DNA of 64,000 nucleotides from Cryptomeria japonica (Eukaryota; Streptophyta; Pinopsida; Cupressales; Cupressaceae): positions 401,404,939 through 401,468,938 of the forward strand of contig NC_081406.1 of assembly GCF_030272615.1 (NCBI RefSeq). Direction: 5' to 3'. The notes beneath the pieces are model-generated. The model ran no database searches. It saw only the letters and a list, made by a program, of their open reading frames with translations, and was not told where the DNA came from. The translations under genes and the position numbers were made by a program. This document shows positions 10,948-21,753 of this stretch, in pieces (the first letter of the stretch is position 1; each line of letters starts with the position of its first letter).

Positions 10948-11964
10948 ATGGAGAGTTTGAGAAAATAGTTCAAAGGAGCTCTTGAAGATTTTGATGCAAA
11001 AAATTTGAAGAATATCAAACTTGAAGATGATCTAAGGACTGCTAAAGAATTCATTAAAGGACTTCAGGAGAACCTGGTTATAGCACAAAACAAAAGGAAG
11101 GAACTTCATGAGCAAATGTAGAAACATGATGATGAAAAGGAAACTCTTAGTGATATTGTAGATAAGTTGAGACAAGAGAACAATAACATGAGGAATTAAA
11201 TGTAAGATTTAACCATGAGGCTATGTAAGGATATTGAAGATAGAAAGAAGAATGAAGAAGACTTGACTAGGAGACTTAATGATGGAGCAAATGAACATCT
11301 GAGACTTTGTCATGAGAATGATATGCTAAAGACAGATCTTATTCACATGCAACATGATAAAGAGGAGCTTAGGAGACAAAATGGCATTCTAGAAAATGAG
11401 TTGATCACTGCAAATGAACACAAAGACAAATTCAAGAAAAGTTCAGAAAGACTTGATGACATGCTGAAAAAACAAAAACCTGATGGAGATACAATTGGAC
11501 TTGGATTTGAACATGGAGAAAGTTCTGAGACTGCAAATAATCAAGATCATTGTAAACCGGTAAGGCAATCTAATGCTTATAAATTTAATGAGAAATGTTT
11601 CAATTGCAACAAATTTGGTCATAGAGAAAATCAGTGTAGATTTAGAAATAATCAGAATACAAATTTACCCACTGGTCAATGTTCCAAATGCAATAAAGTT
11701 GGTCACAATTCAAAAAATTGCAGAATGAATGTGAAATGCTATGTTTGTGGTAGATTTGGACATTTATCTATTCGATGCAGAACACAAACCAGTCAAGGAT
11801 ATGGAAAGGCTATTCAGAGGAATAATGTAACTTGTTATGCATGTAACAAGATTGGGCCTATTGTAAAATTTTGTAGAAGAAAGACTATACCAGTGAACAA
11901 TAAACGATCTAATGAGAAGGGAAAAGAAAAGGTAAATGAAATAAAGCAAGAATTTTCAAAATAA
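10948..11964 (+). pseudogene. ORF1 of copy 3: coiled-coil Gag-like protein with four zinc knuckles
   Basis: From ATG at 10948 the frame runs 338 codons without frameshift, broken only by four stops (10966, 11119, 11197, 11203), each explainable as a mutated Gln codon. Residues 1-180 are a charged helical region, likely a coiled coil (MRLCKDIEDRKKNEED and onward). Knuckles: CFNCNKFGHRENQC (11596), CSKCNKVGHNSKNC (11680), CYVCGRFGHLSIRC (11737) and CYACNKIGPIVKFC (11833), the last with Pro in place of the His ligand. A basic tail follows. The likely role is RNA packaging in a particle supplied by a partner element; this is inferred from the knuckles. No protease or other enzyme domain is attached. 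Confidence 0.75.
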
Positions 11965-12332
11965 TGGATTAAGAAGAGAGATCAAAGAGTTGATGAATCT
12001 GTCTCTGCACTAGTTGAATAGAGTAATCCTCCACCGGTAGAAGATTCTTCATCTAACTAAGGAATAATCCTTAAGGGGTATGGCAGCAAGTTGAAAATCA
12101 TGCATTCTACCCTCAGTTAATGGTAAGAAGACACATTTCTTCCTTACGGCAAGCATTTAATGTGGTTTTTGAAGAAATTTTTGGTTATAAAGCACCGAAA
12201 AATCCTCATTTCAAACCACCAAGTATCCAAGCATTCGAAGAGCACAAAATTGAAGAAAGGCATCCTAAGGCAAAGCAACAAAGTGTTTTTCAGGCATTCA
12301 GTATTTCAAGTAAGATGTATTTATCTTTCGAA
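11965..12332 (+). other. ORF1-ORF2 spacer of copy 3
   Basis: About 370 bp between the ORF1 stop and the ORF2 start. The frame of ORF2 happens to stay open back to 12120, but only the part from the ATG at 12333 (MASSSSTPKF) matches the starts of the other two copies (MASASHDSS, MASTSRVAT). I therefore take 12333 as the start and the rest as leader. Confidence 0.5.
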
Positions 12333-14689
12333 ATGGCATCTTCATCTTCTACACCTAAGTTTATTGCAAACCCTACTATGGTAGAAAACATTAAGCACCC
12401 TAGGCCCATCTTTAAGATCATCCCTGAAATTGCCAAGCAAGATGATTCTATTGGAGCTTTTTCAAAAATTCTGAAGGGAGTCACTTTTGCCAGAGACCCG
12501 ATAATTTACATTCACTGGAACATAGAAAATTCAGGGACTGATGACTTGAAGAACATGTACAATGATGTTATTACTGATGAGAAAGGTCTAGTTAAACTAA
12601 AGTACAAGATTGTAGGAGACCTAGGATTTGTTGAAATTCTAAACATACCTAAATTTCTAAAGGAAGTAGTTCGTCTTGTACTGAGTAGAGTTCATGGAGA
12701 GTTTATGTGGCTAGACTATTTTTACAATCTCAAAGGAATCAATCAAGGCAATTACTAGTTTACCCTCAACTGGTAGTAGGCCCAACAAAACAAAGAAGAT
12801 ACCTAACAAGGGTGTTATGGACCTAACCGAAGCGACATCTAACAATAGATCTCTTAGGGTTAATGACATTACTGATGCAAATTTGAGATATGTGAGCATG
12901 GTTCTTGGCTATAGATTAACTCATGCAAATAGATTAAATTAAGTTTCCAGCTTATGTATTCATAGTGCATATGAGATGATAAAAAAAAATGCTAGGATTG
13001 ATATCTGTGAATCTTAAGGATGAACTAATTGATAACCTGAAAAAGATTAAGGGTGCCAAGAAGGGCACATTCTGTTTTGGCAACCTACTTGTGTGTTTGA
13101 TGCTTTACTTCACCAAAGAGATACCTGACATTGGTCATAAGGGCTTTGGATATGACATCTCGGTAGGCAAATAAATCATGGAAGATATCACCAGTATGGG
13201 CTCTAACAGTGACAACATTATAGCAGACTACTTCAAAAACTTCCAAACTAAGATGAAGGTTAGAGAAAGGATACCACAGAGCATTATAGACAAGTATGAT
13301 AAGAAAATTTGTTTTGTAATCAAACAAGATGAAACATGGATGGAAGTTGTTACTCCTAGAACTATTTGGATAATAGAAAGGGGTTATGAAGTTGATCTAA
13401 ATATTCTTGAAGCATATGCTAAGACACTTCTTGATGCACCTAAGGAACCATCTGAAGAAATTTTTGGTAGTGCTGAGACCATTGAGAGTGTTGTTTCAAT
13501 GTAGAAGTAGAGAGAAAGAAGAGAGAAATTTATTAGAGATGCATCCAAGATGGATAAGGAGGTTAAGGAAAATGTAATGAACTTGAGTGGTATATTTGCT
13601 AGTGAACTGGAAGGATTGGAATCGGTAGCTCATGTTTCACCAGTTGTCACTTCTTCAGATACAGACAGTGGAAAAGAAGCTGAGTTCAAAAGACTAAAGA
13701 GGAAGAAGGGAAAACCCTCACCAGTACCTTCTCCTTCTCCTAAAAAGGCAAGGACTTTAAGGAAGAAGTAGCAGGTTGTAAGGGAGCCTAAGAAAAATCT
13801 AACACCAAAGAAGAAACAACCTAAGACACTGGATACCCTCACACCAGAGGAACTGGTAAATGAGATAACACAAGAAGGTAATCTCAGCAATGTGAGAAAA
13901 TTGTATCATTCATTCAAAGATTCTGACAAGGACACAATAGAGGCTAGTATTATTTTGCATTTAGACATCTATAAGAAGGTTTTGATTGAAGTTGTAGATG
14001 ATTTGCCGAATGACTTGTATCAAATATTAGAAGCTAAGAGAATGTTAGTGATGGAATTAGATAAAAAGTTAAAAGTTGAAGTATTATTGGTAGTACACCA
14101 TGTAAATTATAAAGAGGAAATTGATGAACTGATTTCTGAAGCAAACCGGTCAGTTTTTGTGAGTGGACACTGACAGGTTAGCCTAATGGATGGGAGAGTG
14201 AAATAAATTGTTGATAAAATTGCGAACAAATGGGACATATTTTTTGTTGAAAAAGAAAAGAAAGAGGAAAGGAAGAGACAAAAAATGGATAAATCTTTTG
14301 CTAAGGTATACCAAAAGGACAAAGGTAAAAGAAAAATTGGTAGTATACCTATTATAAGGGTTACAGATAACATTCCTCCACCAACACATGATACTTCACC
14401 AATATCTTTAGATATACCGGTACATGCAGACAGTCAACCAGATAAGGCAATTGAAGAAGTAACACATGATGACACTAACCTGGATTCTGAAATTCTTTTC
14501 ACTATGAATGTTGATACACAAGATTTTAACATTGTTGTAGATAAAGAGACTACAGAGGTTAAGGCAGCCGATGTTAAGAACAATGAGATCTCTGAGTCGC
14601 TGGCACACACTGTTGACTCTCAGAAAACTGAGATAGATGACATTATGGATAATATAATAGGTTCTTCAAGACTTATCTCAATTTTTTAA
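12333..14689 (+). pseudogene. ORF2 of copy 3: unknown protein, N-terminal conserved domain and charged tail
   Basis: Readable from MASSSSTPKF to 12758, then after a frame change (12760-12989) in one frame from 12989 to 14689 with a few stops. Parts shared with the other copies, in order: SRVHGEFMWLDYFYNLKG (about residue 125), SLRVNDITDANLRYVSMV, TFCFGNLLVCLMLYF, and KYDKKICFVIKQDETWMEVV followed by PRTIWIIERGYEVD. Then come a Pro/Lys-rich linker (SPVPSPSPKKARTLRKK), a helical block around LPNDLYQILEAKRMLV, and an acidic C terminus. No known enzyme motif is visible. Conservation of these blocks between three decayed copies argues that it was once a functional protein. Its role is unknown: a second structural or regulatory protein, or a captured host gene. 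Confidence 0.6.
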
Positions 14690-15184
14690 TAGGAAATGGC
14701 AGCTTATGAGAAAAAGATTGAGAAACTTGAGAAAGAGAAAGCAATGATAAGGTTAAAAGCCCAATAATTGGTCCAAGATTGGACAGTCTTATTACTCAGT
14801 GGGTTGAGCTATCAAAGACAACAATTCAAGGAGAATGGTCACTGGAGAAACATATGCACTATCTAACCAACATGATCCAGCAAACATAAACCATTCTTTC
14901 TGACAATAACAAATTCATGCAGAGCCTAAATCTAATTTTGGTAGACATTTTTCAACTTGTAAGCAACCGGCTACAGGCTATGAGATAGCATTTTTGTATT
15001 CTTTTGATTTTTTTGACATCCTTCTCCATTGATGTCAAAGGGGGAGTAGTATGGAGAAAAATAAATGCACAGAAGAGATCACTTGCTCAGGGGGAGCACA
15101 CTTTTTTGGGGATCATATTTTGGATTTGGATGACAATTTTCGATTTTTCTCATGAGTGTTTCCATCAATTCCAAAGGGGGAGAT
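14690..15184 (+). other. 3' untranslated region of copy 3 with three polypurine tracts
   Basis: Three G-rich purine runs precede the 3' LTR: AAAGGGGGAG at 15037-15046, CAGGGGGAG at 15088-15096, and AAAGGGGGAG at 15173-15182, the last adjoining the LTR and so the likely primer for plus-strand synthesis. The phrase ATTGATGTCAAAGGGGG is typical of plant Copia elements. Multiple polypurine tracts are a described feature of Sireviruses and also occur at 27584-27843. Confidence 0.75.
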
Positions 15185-16042
15185 TATTGGCATTCTACAC
15201 TCAATGAGAATGGTTGATGTTATCATTGATCGCAACCAACTGGTAATAGGTTGAACTGGTTCACCGGCAACACAGACATCATCTATCGACACTGGTAGGC
15301 ACAACAAAGGCACATTCATCGGCATCTAGATTAGACCAACAATGAAGTATACCGACACTCAGGCTGACATGAGACAAAGTTTTGTTTATGTGAATTATAT
15401 TGTAAATGTAATTAATTATTTGTAAGCCAACTTGATGTATTGTAAAGACTCATATATGTATGAGATCTAATAAGTAATTTTTTTAACAGAAGGTAATAGA
15501 ATGGAATAGAAGAATATTATGTAGAAGATAGCGAAAGGATTTTGTAATAACGCAGATAGGTTATGTAAGTGAATATCATTCACCGGCAAGGTTTTTGGTT
15601 AAGGTTTCTGACAGAGCTTAAACCGGTATTAAATCAAGCATTATAGATGCTATTTTGAGTAGTACATTGTATTGGATTTAATTATCCATTTTGTAGTCAA
15701 TGAGACTTTTCTATTGAGCAGTGAGCTCTAGGTTGTTGGCCTTCCTGCATGTGCAGGCTCATGTTGTAAGTAATATTTATTCATATTGGCCAGTGAGTAA
15801 ATATTGTGGGTCACAAATCCCACTGAGGTTTTTCCCACACCGGGTTTCCTCACCAAAACATCTTGTGTTATGGTGTGCATTTATGTTGTCTCTTTTATTT
15901 CTCTTTTCTACACCATTTTTTGTTTATTGGTACATTAATTTAAGTTGCAAAGTTATAAATAAGTTCAAATATTCCATAAACCGGTTAGACACTGATTCAC
16001 CCCCCTCTCTCAATGTCTTTGGGACTGTCATTGCATCTAACA
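15185..16042 (+). repeat. 3' LTR of copy 3
   Basis: Starts TATTGGCATTCTACAC (the 5' copy has TGTTGG) and ends CATCTAACA. It matches 10018-10876 along its length with scattered, mostly transition differences. It is followed by TAATC and the resumed ORF1 frame of copy 2. Confidence 0.9.
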
Positions 16043-16639
16043 TAATCCTCTGGATCTGGACAAGGCAATATAAAACTTGATCAAAAGAAGAGAAAGAATC
16101 CTTTGGTAAGACAACCTAATGCTCATAAATTCAATGGTAGATGTTTTACTTGCAATAAATTCAGTCACATGGCAAATCAATGTAGAAGTAGGATTAATAA
16201 TGGAATGAACAACATGAATAATGCTCCTACCTTTATCGGTCAATGTTTCATATGCAAAAATTTTGGACACAAGTCAAATATGTGTAGAGAAGTAATGAAT
16301 AACTTCCAAAACAAGAGGTGTTATGCTTGTGGGATGTTTGGACATATCTCTAATCAGTGCAGGATGAGACCAAATTAGATGAACTTCTGACCTATGCAAA
16401 GTAATGTTGTTTGTTGTGCATGCAATAAAACCGATCACATCGTAAAGTACTGCAGAAGCAAGAACAGTGTTCCGGTAGACAAGAGAAAATCATATGAGAA
16501 GGGAAAAGTGAAGGTAGAAGAGATCAGAGACAAGCATGAAAAGATGTGGGTTAGAAGAGATGAATCTAAAGCAGAAAATGGATCTACACCTAAATCTAGT
16601 GCAAGATCTTTATCCGGTAATAAGGGCTTTATGCCTTAG
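16043..16639 (+). pseudogene. ORF1 of copy 2, zinc-knuckle part
   Basis: Continuation of the Gag-like ORF1 after the inserted element. All four CCHC knuckles are complete: CFTCNKFSHMANQC (from 16142), CFICKNFGHKSNMC (16244), CYACGMFGHISNQC (16319) and CCACNKTDHIVKYC (16412). Each has the C-x2-C-x4-H-x4-C spacing of retroviral nucleocapsids, expected to bind RNA. Two stop codons lie between knuckles 3 and 4. The tail (KRKSYEKGKVKVEEIRDKHE) is basic and charged and ends at a stop, with no protease domain following. It is the best-preserved knuckle set of the three copies. Confidence 0.75.
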
Positions 16640-17029
16640 GAGGAACTTTTCATGTAGATTCTAAGAACCCCATCTTCGGTGATTTGCAATCGATTTTGGA
16701 AGGTTCTAGAAGGATTGAATCATATATGCAGATGTTATCTAAAAGTTTTAGAGAAGACTCAGTGCTCCGGTAAGCGACTTTATGAAAATCATGGTAACCA
16801 GTTGCAACATTTATTGCAATGAAGAATTAGGTTTTTTGAAGCATAAAAGTGCATTTCAAAGTTTCATTTGTCACAATGCGATCCAACGAATAGTGTAGAG
16901 AAGAAGATCAAAGTGATTTGGCAATTTCCTCAGTGATTTCAGCGATCCTAAAGCAAATTTCAACGCCTGATTATGAATCGAGGTATTTATCTGTTCAGGC
17001 TTTCAGTTTCTACAAACCCTAAATTTGAA
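16640..17029 (+). other. ORF1-ORF2 spacer of copy 2
   Basis: About 390 bp, the same position and size class as in the other copies. A short open stretch ahead of the ORF2 ATG (from 16973) is not conserved and is read as leader. Confidence 0.45.
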
Positions 17030-20000
17030 ATGGCTTCAACTTCTCGTGTTGCTACCCCATTGGTGGTCGAGATTAAGGATAAGGCCAGACCTTTTTTCAA
17101 GAAACAGCCTTTCAAGTCGATTGAGGATGACCCAGAAGGTGCATTCTCATCAATACTCTAAGACATTAGGGAATACATACACTATGGTATCGAGGAGCTT
17201 GGAAACACAAATATGTTGGACTTGTCCAACAAACACTTCGTGGACAATTTGGGAAATCTCAAACCTGAATACAAAGTTCTTCAAGACAAGGGTTTTTCAT
17301 AGTTCGTTCATTTTCCATTGTTTGACAAAGAAGAGTGGATCTGGTACATTCTTTGTTGATTTCATGATGAGTTTATATGGCTTGATAGGCCCCACAAGAT
17401 CACCAAACAAGCGATTTGAGTCATGACATGCCTCAATGAAACTAGTGAAGTACCTAGCCTAAGGAAAGTGTTGAATGAAATAGTGATAGCAACCACTGCT
17501 TCCAAATTTGACAACAGGTCAATGACCATAAATGACATTTTGGAGAATGATGTGAAGTTTACATTGATGGTAGTCAGTTACAAGGTTTACCAGTCAAGTA
17601 GACACAACTCTATCTCTGGTACTGCCATTTACTTTGCCTATCAGATACTGAAAGATGAAAAAAGGTATGACCTATGCACAGTCCTCTTGAATGAGTTGTT
17701 AAGAAATTTGAAGAAAATTAATCAAGATAAGAACACCTTCAAATATGGTACTCTTCTTATTTGCTTGGCCCTATACTTTATGAATGAGATACCCAATGTG
17801 AAAGAGAAGGTCCAATGGGCCTATGATAGACAGGTGACAATGCAGATTAAAGAGGGATTATGGGGAATTGGAGATGCTACAATGAGAATATCTGCTCTCT
17901 AGGGATACTTCAAATCTTTCCAAGAAGTAATGAAAAGTAGAGAGAGAATCCCTAAAGAGATTGTTGAAAAGTATGAGAAAATAATTTTCTTCATGGTTGA
18001 CAAAGATCAGTGCAAAATGGAAGTGATGGAACCTAGAACAGTATGGATCATGCCCATGGGGTATGAAGTTGACTCCATTACACTTGAGGCATATTCTCGA
18101 CATTTATTGAGTTAATCGGTGGACCCTAAGGAAGGGAGATTCTGAACATTCAAGGAGAAAGACCTTGAATTGCATAGAAAATTCACTACACTTGCCAAAA
18201 AAAGGAAAGTTACTAAGATGGTTGAGGAGGTGGCAGCTCAGATGGGATTCACCCAGGAGGAGGTGAAGAAAGAAAGAGAAAGATATGCACAGAAAGAGGC
18301 CAAAGAGGAAACCAAGAAACCTAAGGTTGATCTGGTTCCCTCCAAGGTCAAACCTAAAGAAACCAAGTATGCCCCTACTCCGGTGGTATCATCTTCATAA
18401 CCTAGCCCATCCGGGAAAGGTATATTGAAGCAAAAGGAGAAGCCCAAGAGGACTTATGTTGTTGTGTCTTGGGTGGCTTCTAAAATAGAATCTGATGAGG
18501 AAGTAGGAAAGGCAAAAAAGAAAGGTGAGTTTGTGAGAGTGGTGAGGAAGCCGTAGTCTGGTGGAGCCCAACAAAGCAAGAAATAAAAATCTGATCTTAC
18601 CCCTACTAGAAGAAATAAGAGAGAAAGAAAGGTTAAAACTCAACCTGATTTTGGTAATAAACAAGATAAATCTATATTTCTTCCTTCATTATCAACAAAT
18701 CAGTTAATTGATGAGATAGTTGCGGATGGTAATTTGAATAATATTTGAGTGTGATGCAAATTTGAATGAGGTTGATCAAAGAAAAGTAGAAGAAGCATGT
18801 GTATTATATTTACACAATTTTAGAAAAACATTAATTGAGTTGGAGAAGAGAATTCCAAAGGACTTGTACAATCTTATTGATGCAAGGATAATGACTGCAA
18901 GCAACATAGACAAAGAGATGAAATAGAGATAACTAATAAATGTCTGCACCTGTATCACTCATCAAGAAGCTAAGAGGCTTATTGAGGAAGTGAATAAGAA
19001 AAAATTTAGAAGAAAAAATAGAGTGAATGGATTAATGATTGGGAATGTAGAGGAAGTGAGGAAAGAGATAGAGGAAATATGGAGAAAAATAATTGCAAAT
19101 GATCCCCTGTACAAAGATGCATTTAAGTTCTCTCAGCTAGAAGAAAAGCAAGGTGTTTTTGGTGGTTAGATTGATGAAAATCAAACTGAGGGACATCCAA
19201 AAGATCAAGGCAACACAATACTTGACACTGAGACCAGTGGTGGACAACTCAACAGCTCTTGAGATCCAAAAGGATGATACTATACCAAGTGGCAACACCA
19301 GTGCAAAAGATAAAGGGGAAGAAACATAGAAGAAGGATGATGAGAGTGCAGAGACTAAGGTCAATGAGGTAGATAAAGGCAAAGGAGTAGCTGATTCAGA
19401 AATTGTCACTCCTCTGGTTACAGGAACCCCACCTCAGATCCCTATCAATCCAGATGGTCCACTAAACCTTGGACAAATGTCTCCTATGGAAAAGCTCATG
19501 CTCATAGCTATTGTGCAAGCTTAGGCTAGCCAAGATCTGGTGAAGTCTGAATCTGAAGACAAGAAGCTTATTTTGATGCTAGATGATGTTTTGCAGAAGG
19601 TGACTCCAAATGTATAGTTAGATTCAAATATTAGCCCCTCCGGTAAATTGTTGAAATTGATTAACAGTGTAAATACAAATTTTGATTCTTTAGAGAAGTC
19701 TGCTACTCGAAAAGTTTTGGATAGATTTAAGGATGTTAGGATGTAGACATTCCAAAAGATGATTGAGGATGATAGAGTGAGACTAAATAAGAGACTGCAG
19801 ATTATTTTTGATGCATTGTCAAAAGGCAGTAAATTGTACAAGTCTTGTCTAATTTTGCCTAAATTCACTATAGACATAGACAAGTAGATAGGTGTTTGAC
19901 AGGGAAAGCTTGCTAGTATTTCATAGTTCTTTGATCCAAATGTAGCTCTAACAAGCAGCGTTGAAGGCCAGATTATAGCTCTAAATGATCAAATCTCAAT

Positions 20001-20050
20001 CCTTTAAGCGAACAAGGACAAAATTTTGAGAAAAGTTGGTGAACTGCAAA
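17030..20050 (+). pseudogene. ORF2 of copy 2: unknown protein (decayed)
   Basis: Starts MASTSRVATPLVVEIKDKAR at 17030. One frame can be followed to about 18749 through a handful of stops; the frame then shifts. The shared blocks are clearest here: SMTINDILENDVKFTLMV (about 17519), FKYGTLLICLALYF (17740), KSRERIPKEIVEKYEK (17933), and MEVMEPRTVWIMPMGYEVD (18018-18074). Then comes a basic/acidic region (EEVKKERERYAQKEAKEE) and a helical part near 18840 (RIPKDLYNLIDARIM) that matches copy 3. The sequence from 19000 to 20050 is charged, fragmentary and still element-derived in style. No polymerase or integrase motif. The family is not recognised; see the copy 3 entry for alternatives. Confidence 0.6.
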
Positions 20051-20069
20051 ACTCAATTGTTGTTTCTCC

Positions 20070-20312
20070 TCATGGTGTGACATTCCTATGACTACCCATG
20101 CAACCAGCATGATGATGACCTCTACCCCTAGAAGGCATCTTGTTTGAGAAAGACGCAAAAGAAAACTATAATCTAACAAACTCAGGTAATAAGAGAAAAA
20201 ACAACAAGCAGGGATAAAGTCATTGGGCTACCCCATGCTGAATTCTAACATGCACAATGGGCTCAAATAAAAGCAAAGAACCCAGTGTATGAACATGGGC
20301 TCTAATACCAGA
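20070..20312 (-). other. Leader and gag start of a minus-strand Gypsy element (level 0), truncated
   Basis: On the minus strand, a primer site variant TGGTATTAGAGCCC (complement of 20297-20310) follows the LTR by two bases. An ATG at 20138 opens a Gly/Arg/His-rich Gag N terminus (MPSRGRGHHHAG) that stops after 22 codons. The rest of the element is missing: the sequence passes into copy 2 of the non-autonomous family near 20050-20090. No LTR is seen at that junction, so a deletion or recombination is likely. Confidence 0.55.
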
Positions 20313-21753
20313 TGTAATGCCCACCAAAATAACCTAGAGAAACTAAGCTAAATCACTTATTAAAAGAGAAAAAAAAAATTGTTTAACATCTTTTATGCAA
20401 TGTGACTAACATACATTAATATTTACATCATGAACATAAAACCATTACACATAATACATTAACCATTTATGCAAGAAGAATTAACATCATTCAATCTTAA
20501 CACTAACTCCCTATGGTATCTTATTATCATTACTTAATTTACTAACTAAGCAATAACATCTACTCAATTTTTACTACAACTTATAATACATTAAATCTAT
20601 TAACATGCACATATGCATCTTATTTATTTAATCCACCATGATATGCATCTACATGATTATTGATGCAATCTACTCACTATATGATCATCGATGCAATCTA
20701 CTCTATCATTAATCTCCAACTCATGGATATGAAATAGATGATATTTATTTTTACTAACTGAGCACATATACAATGCACTTTATACTATCTAACATGACAC
20801 ACCATCTATAATATTTCCTTTTATATGATCGACAAACCTTTAAATCTCATTAAGCTACATAATTTCAATACAACATTCATCCCTTAACTAATGTTCATTT
20901 TAAGCTCCAAGTCCGAATATTCATTTTTCCCTTAACCAATCCTAATGCATAAGATCATCTTACAATTACTACCATGACTAACCATCCTATAATGCATAAG
21001 CATAAATTCCTTTTACATACAACTTTTCCTATAATCCACATATGATTCTCTATGCCTAACATGATCACGTATTAACATGAATCCTATATGTTTAATGCAA
21101 GGAACTAAATGCCATTCTTATTTAATCCTTTCCTATGATATGCATATTTTCTGAACATTACAATGTAACTATAAGAATAACATCAATAACTAGACATGAT
21201 AAGATCACCAACCATGATTCCTATATTGCCTTCATTTCATATATATAAGGTTCATTACCACATGATAATCTATGTCCTAATTAAATAACATTTCTTCTTC
21301 AAAAATTTCTTATCTGTTATCATGATCTAAGCCTATTCCCAATATAAATCTATAACAAGGTATAATTTACTTCAAATCATTTTCTTCACCATTATGAATA
21401 TAAACAATATATCATGTTTCAATACATAACAATGTCACATCATTATGAATATATTCATTCACCTAAGGCACCTACTAGAGTATCATTACAACTACAATTA
21501 TATGAACATTACAACATGAGCATAGCTCATCTAATATAAGAGTCATCTATAAATATTACAAGGTATTTACCTCTCATAATCATGAAAGCACATTACATAA
21601 ATCTGCAATAAGATGCAACCAAGTGTTGCAATACATCCATATGCCATCATGAAGAAGACTCTACATGCACGCATGAAGAATCCAACAAGAAAAATACCCC
21701 AATGGTAAAAAGAACCAACCACCCCACCATGTGGAACCAAAGGAACCACCTCC
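20313..21753 (-). repeat. Level 0 Gypsy LTR, first part (split by level 1)
   Basis: Plus strand begins TGTAATGCCCACC beside the primer site, so this is the 3' end of a minus-strand 5' LTR. It is AT-rich with no gene. It is interrupted at 21753 by the level 1 chromovirus, with CCTCC at 21749-21753 repeated at 54173-54177. The remainder of the LTR continues from 54178. Confidence 0.65.

Larger units (their letters stand above)
10018..16042 (+). mobile_element. Non-autonomous LTR retrotransposon, copy 3 (complete, inner)
   Basis: A complete element of 6025 bp: 5' LTR 10018-10876, primer site, ORF1 10948-11964, ORF2 12333-14689, three polypurine-like tracts, 3' LTR 15185-16042. It splits copy 2. 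The flanks read TAATA on the left and TAATC on the right, a 5-bp target duplication with one mismatch. The 4.3 kb interior has no pol domain, so movement would need enzymes from another element. Its LTR 3' half, primer site and leader closely resemble those of the Sirevirus-like Copia element at 26525-45981, the best candidate partner lineage. The two LTRs differ by many transitions, so it is not recent. Confidence 0.85.
9601..20050 (+). mobile_element. Non-autonomous element, copy 2 (outer, truncated, split by copy 3)
   Basis: The frame of ORF1 opens straight from the junction at 9601, is cut at 10017, and resumes at 16043. ORF2 follows from 17030 to roughly 20050. Neither LTR is visible: the left end abuts the LTR at 8590-9600 and the right end runs into a minus-strand Gypsy leader without a terminal repeat. 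The ends were therefore lost by deletion or by later insertions. Between its halves sits a complete member of its own family (10018-16042). Confidence 0.65.

Noticed and set aside
13630-13890. Minus-strand open frame of 86 codons
   Set aside because: Antisense of the Lys/Pro-rich part of ORF2 in copy 3.
18238-18664. Minus-strand frames of 69 and 89 codons
   Set aside because: Antisense of the charged C-terminal part of ORF2 in copy 2.
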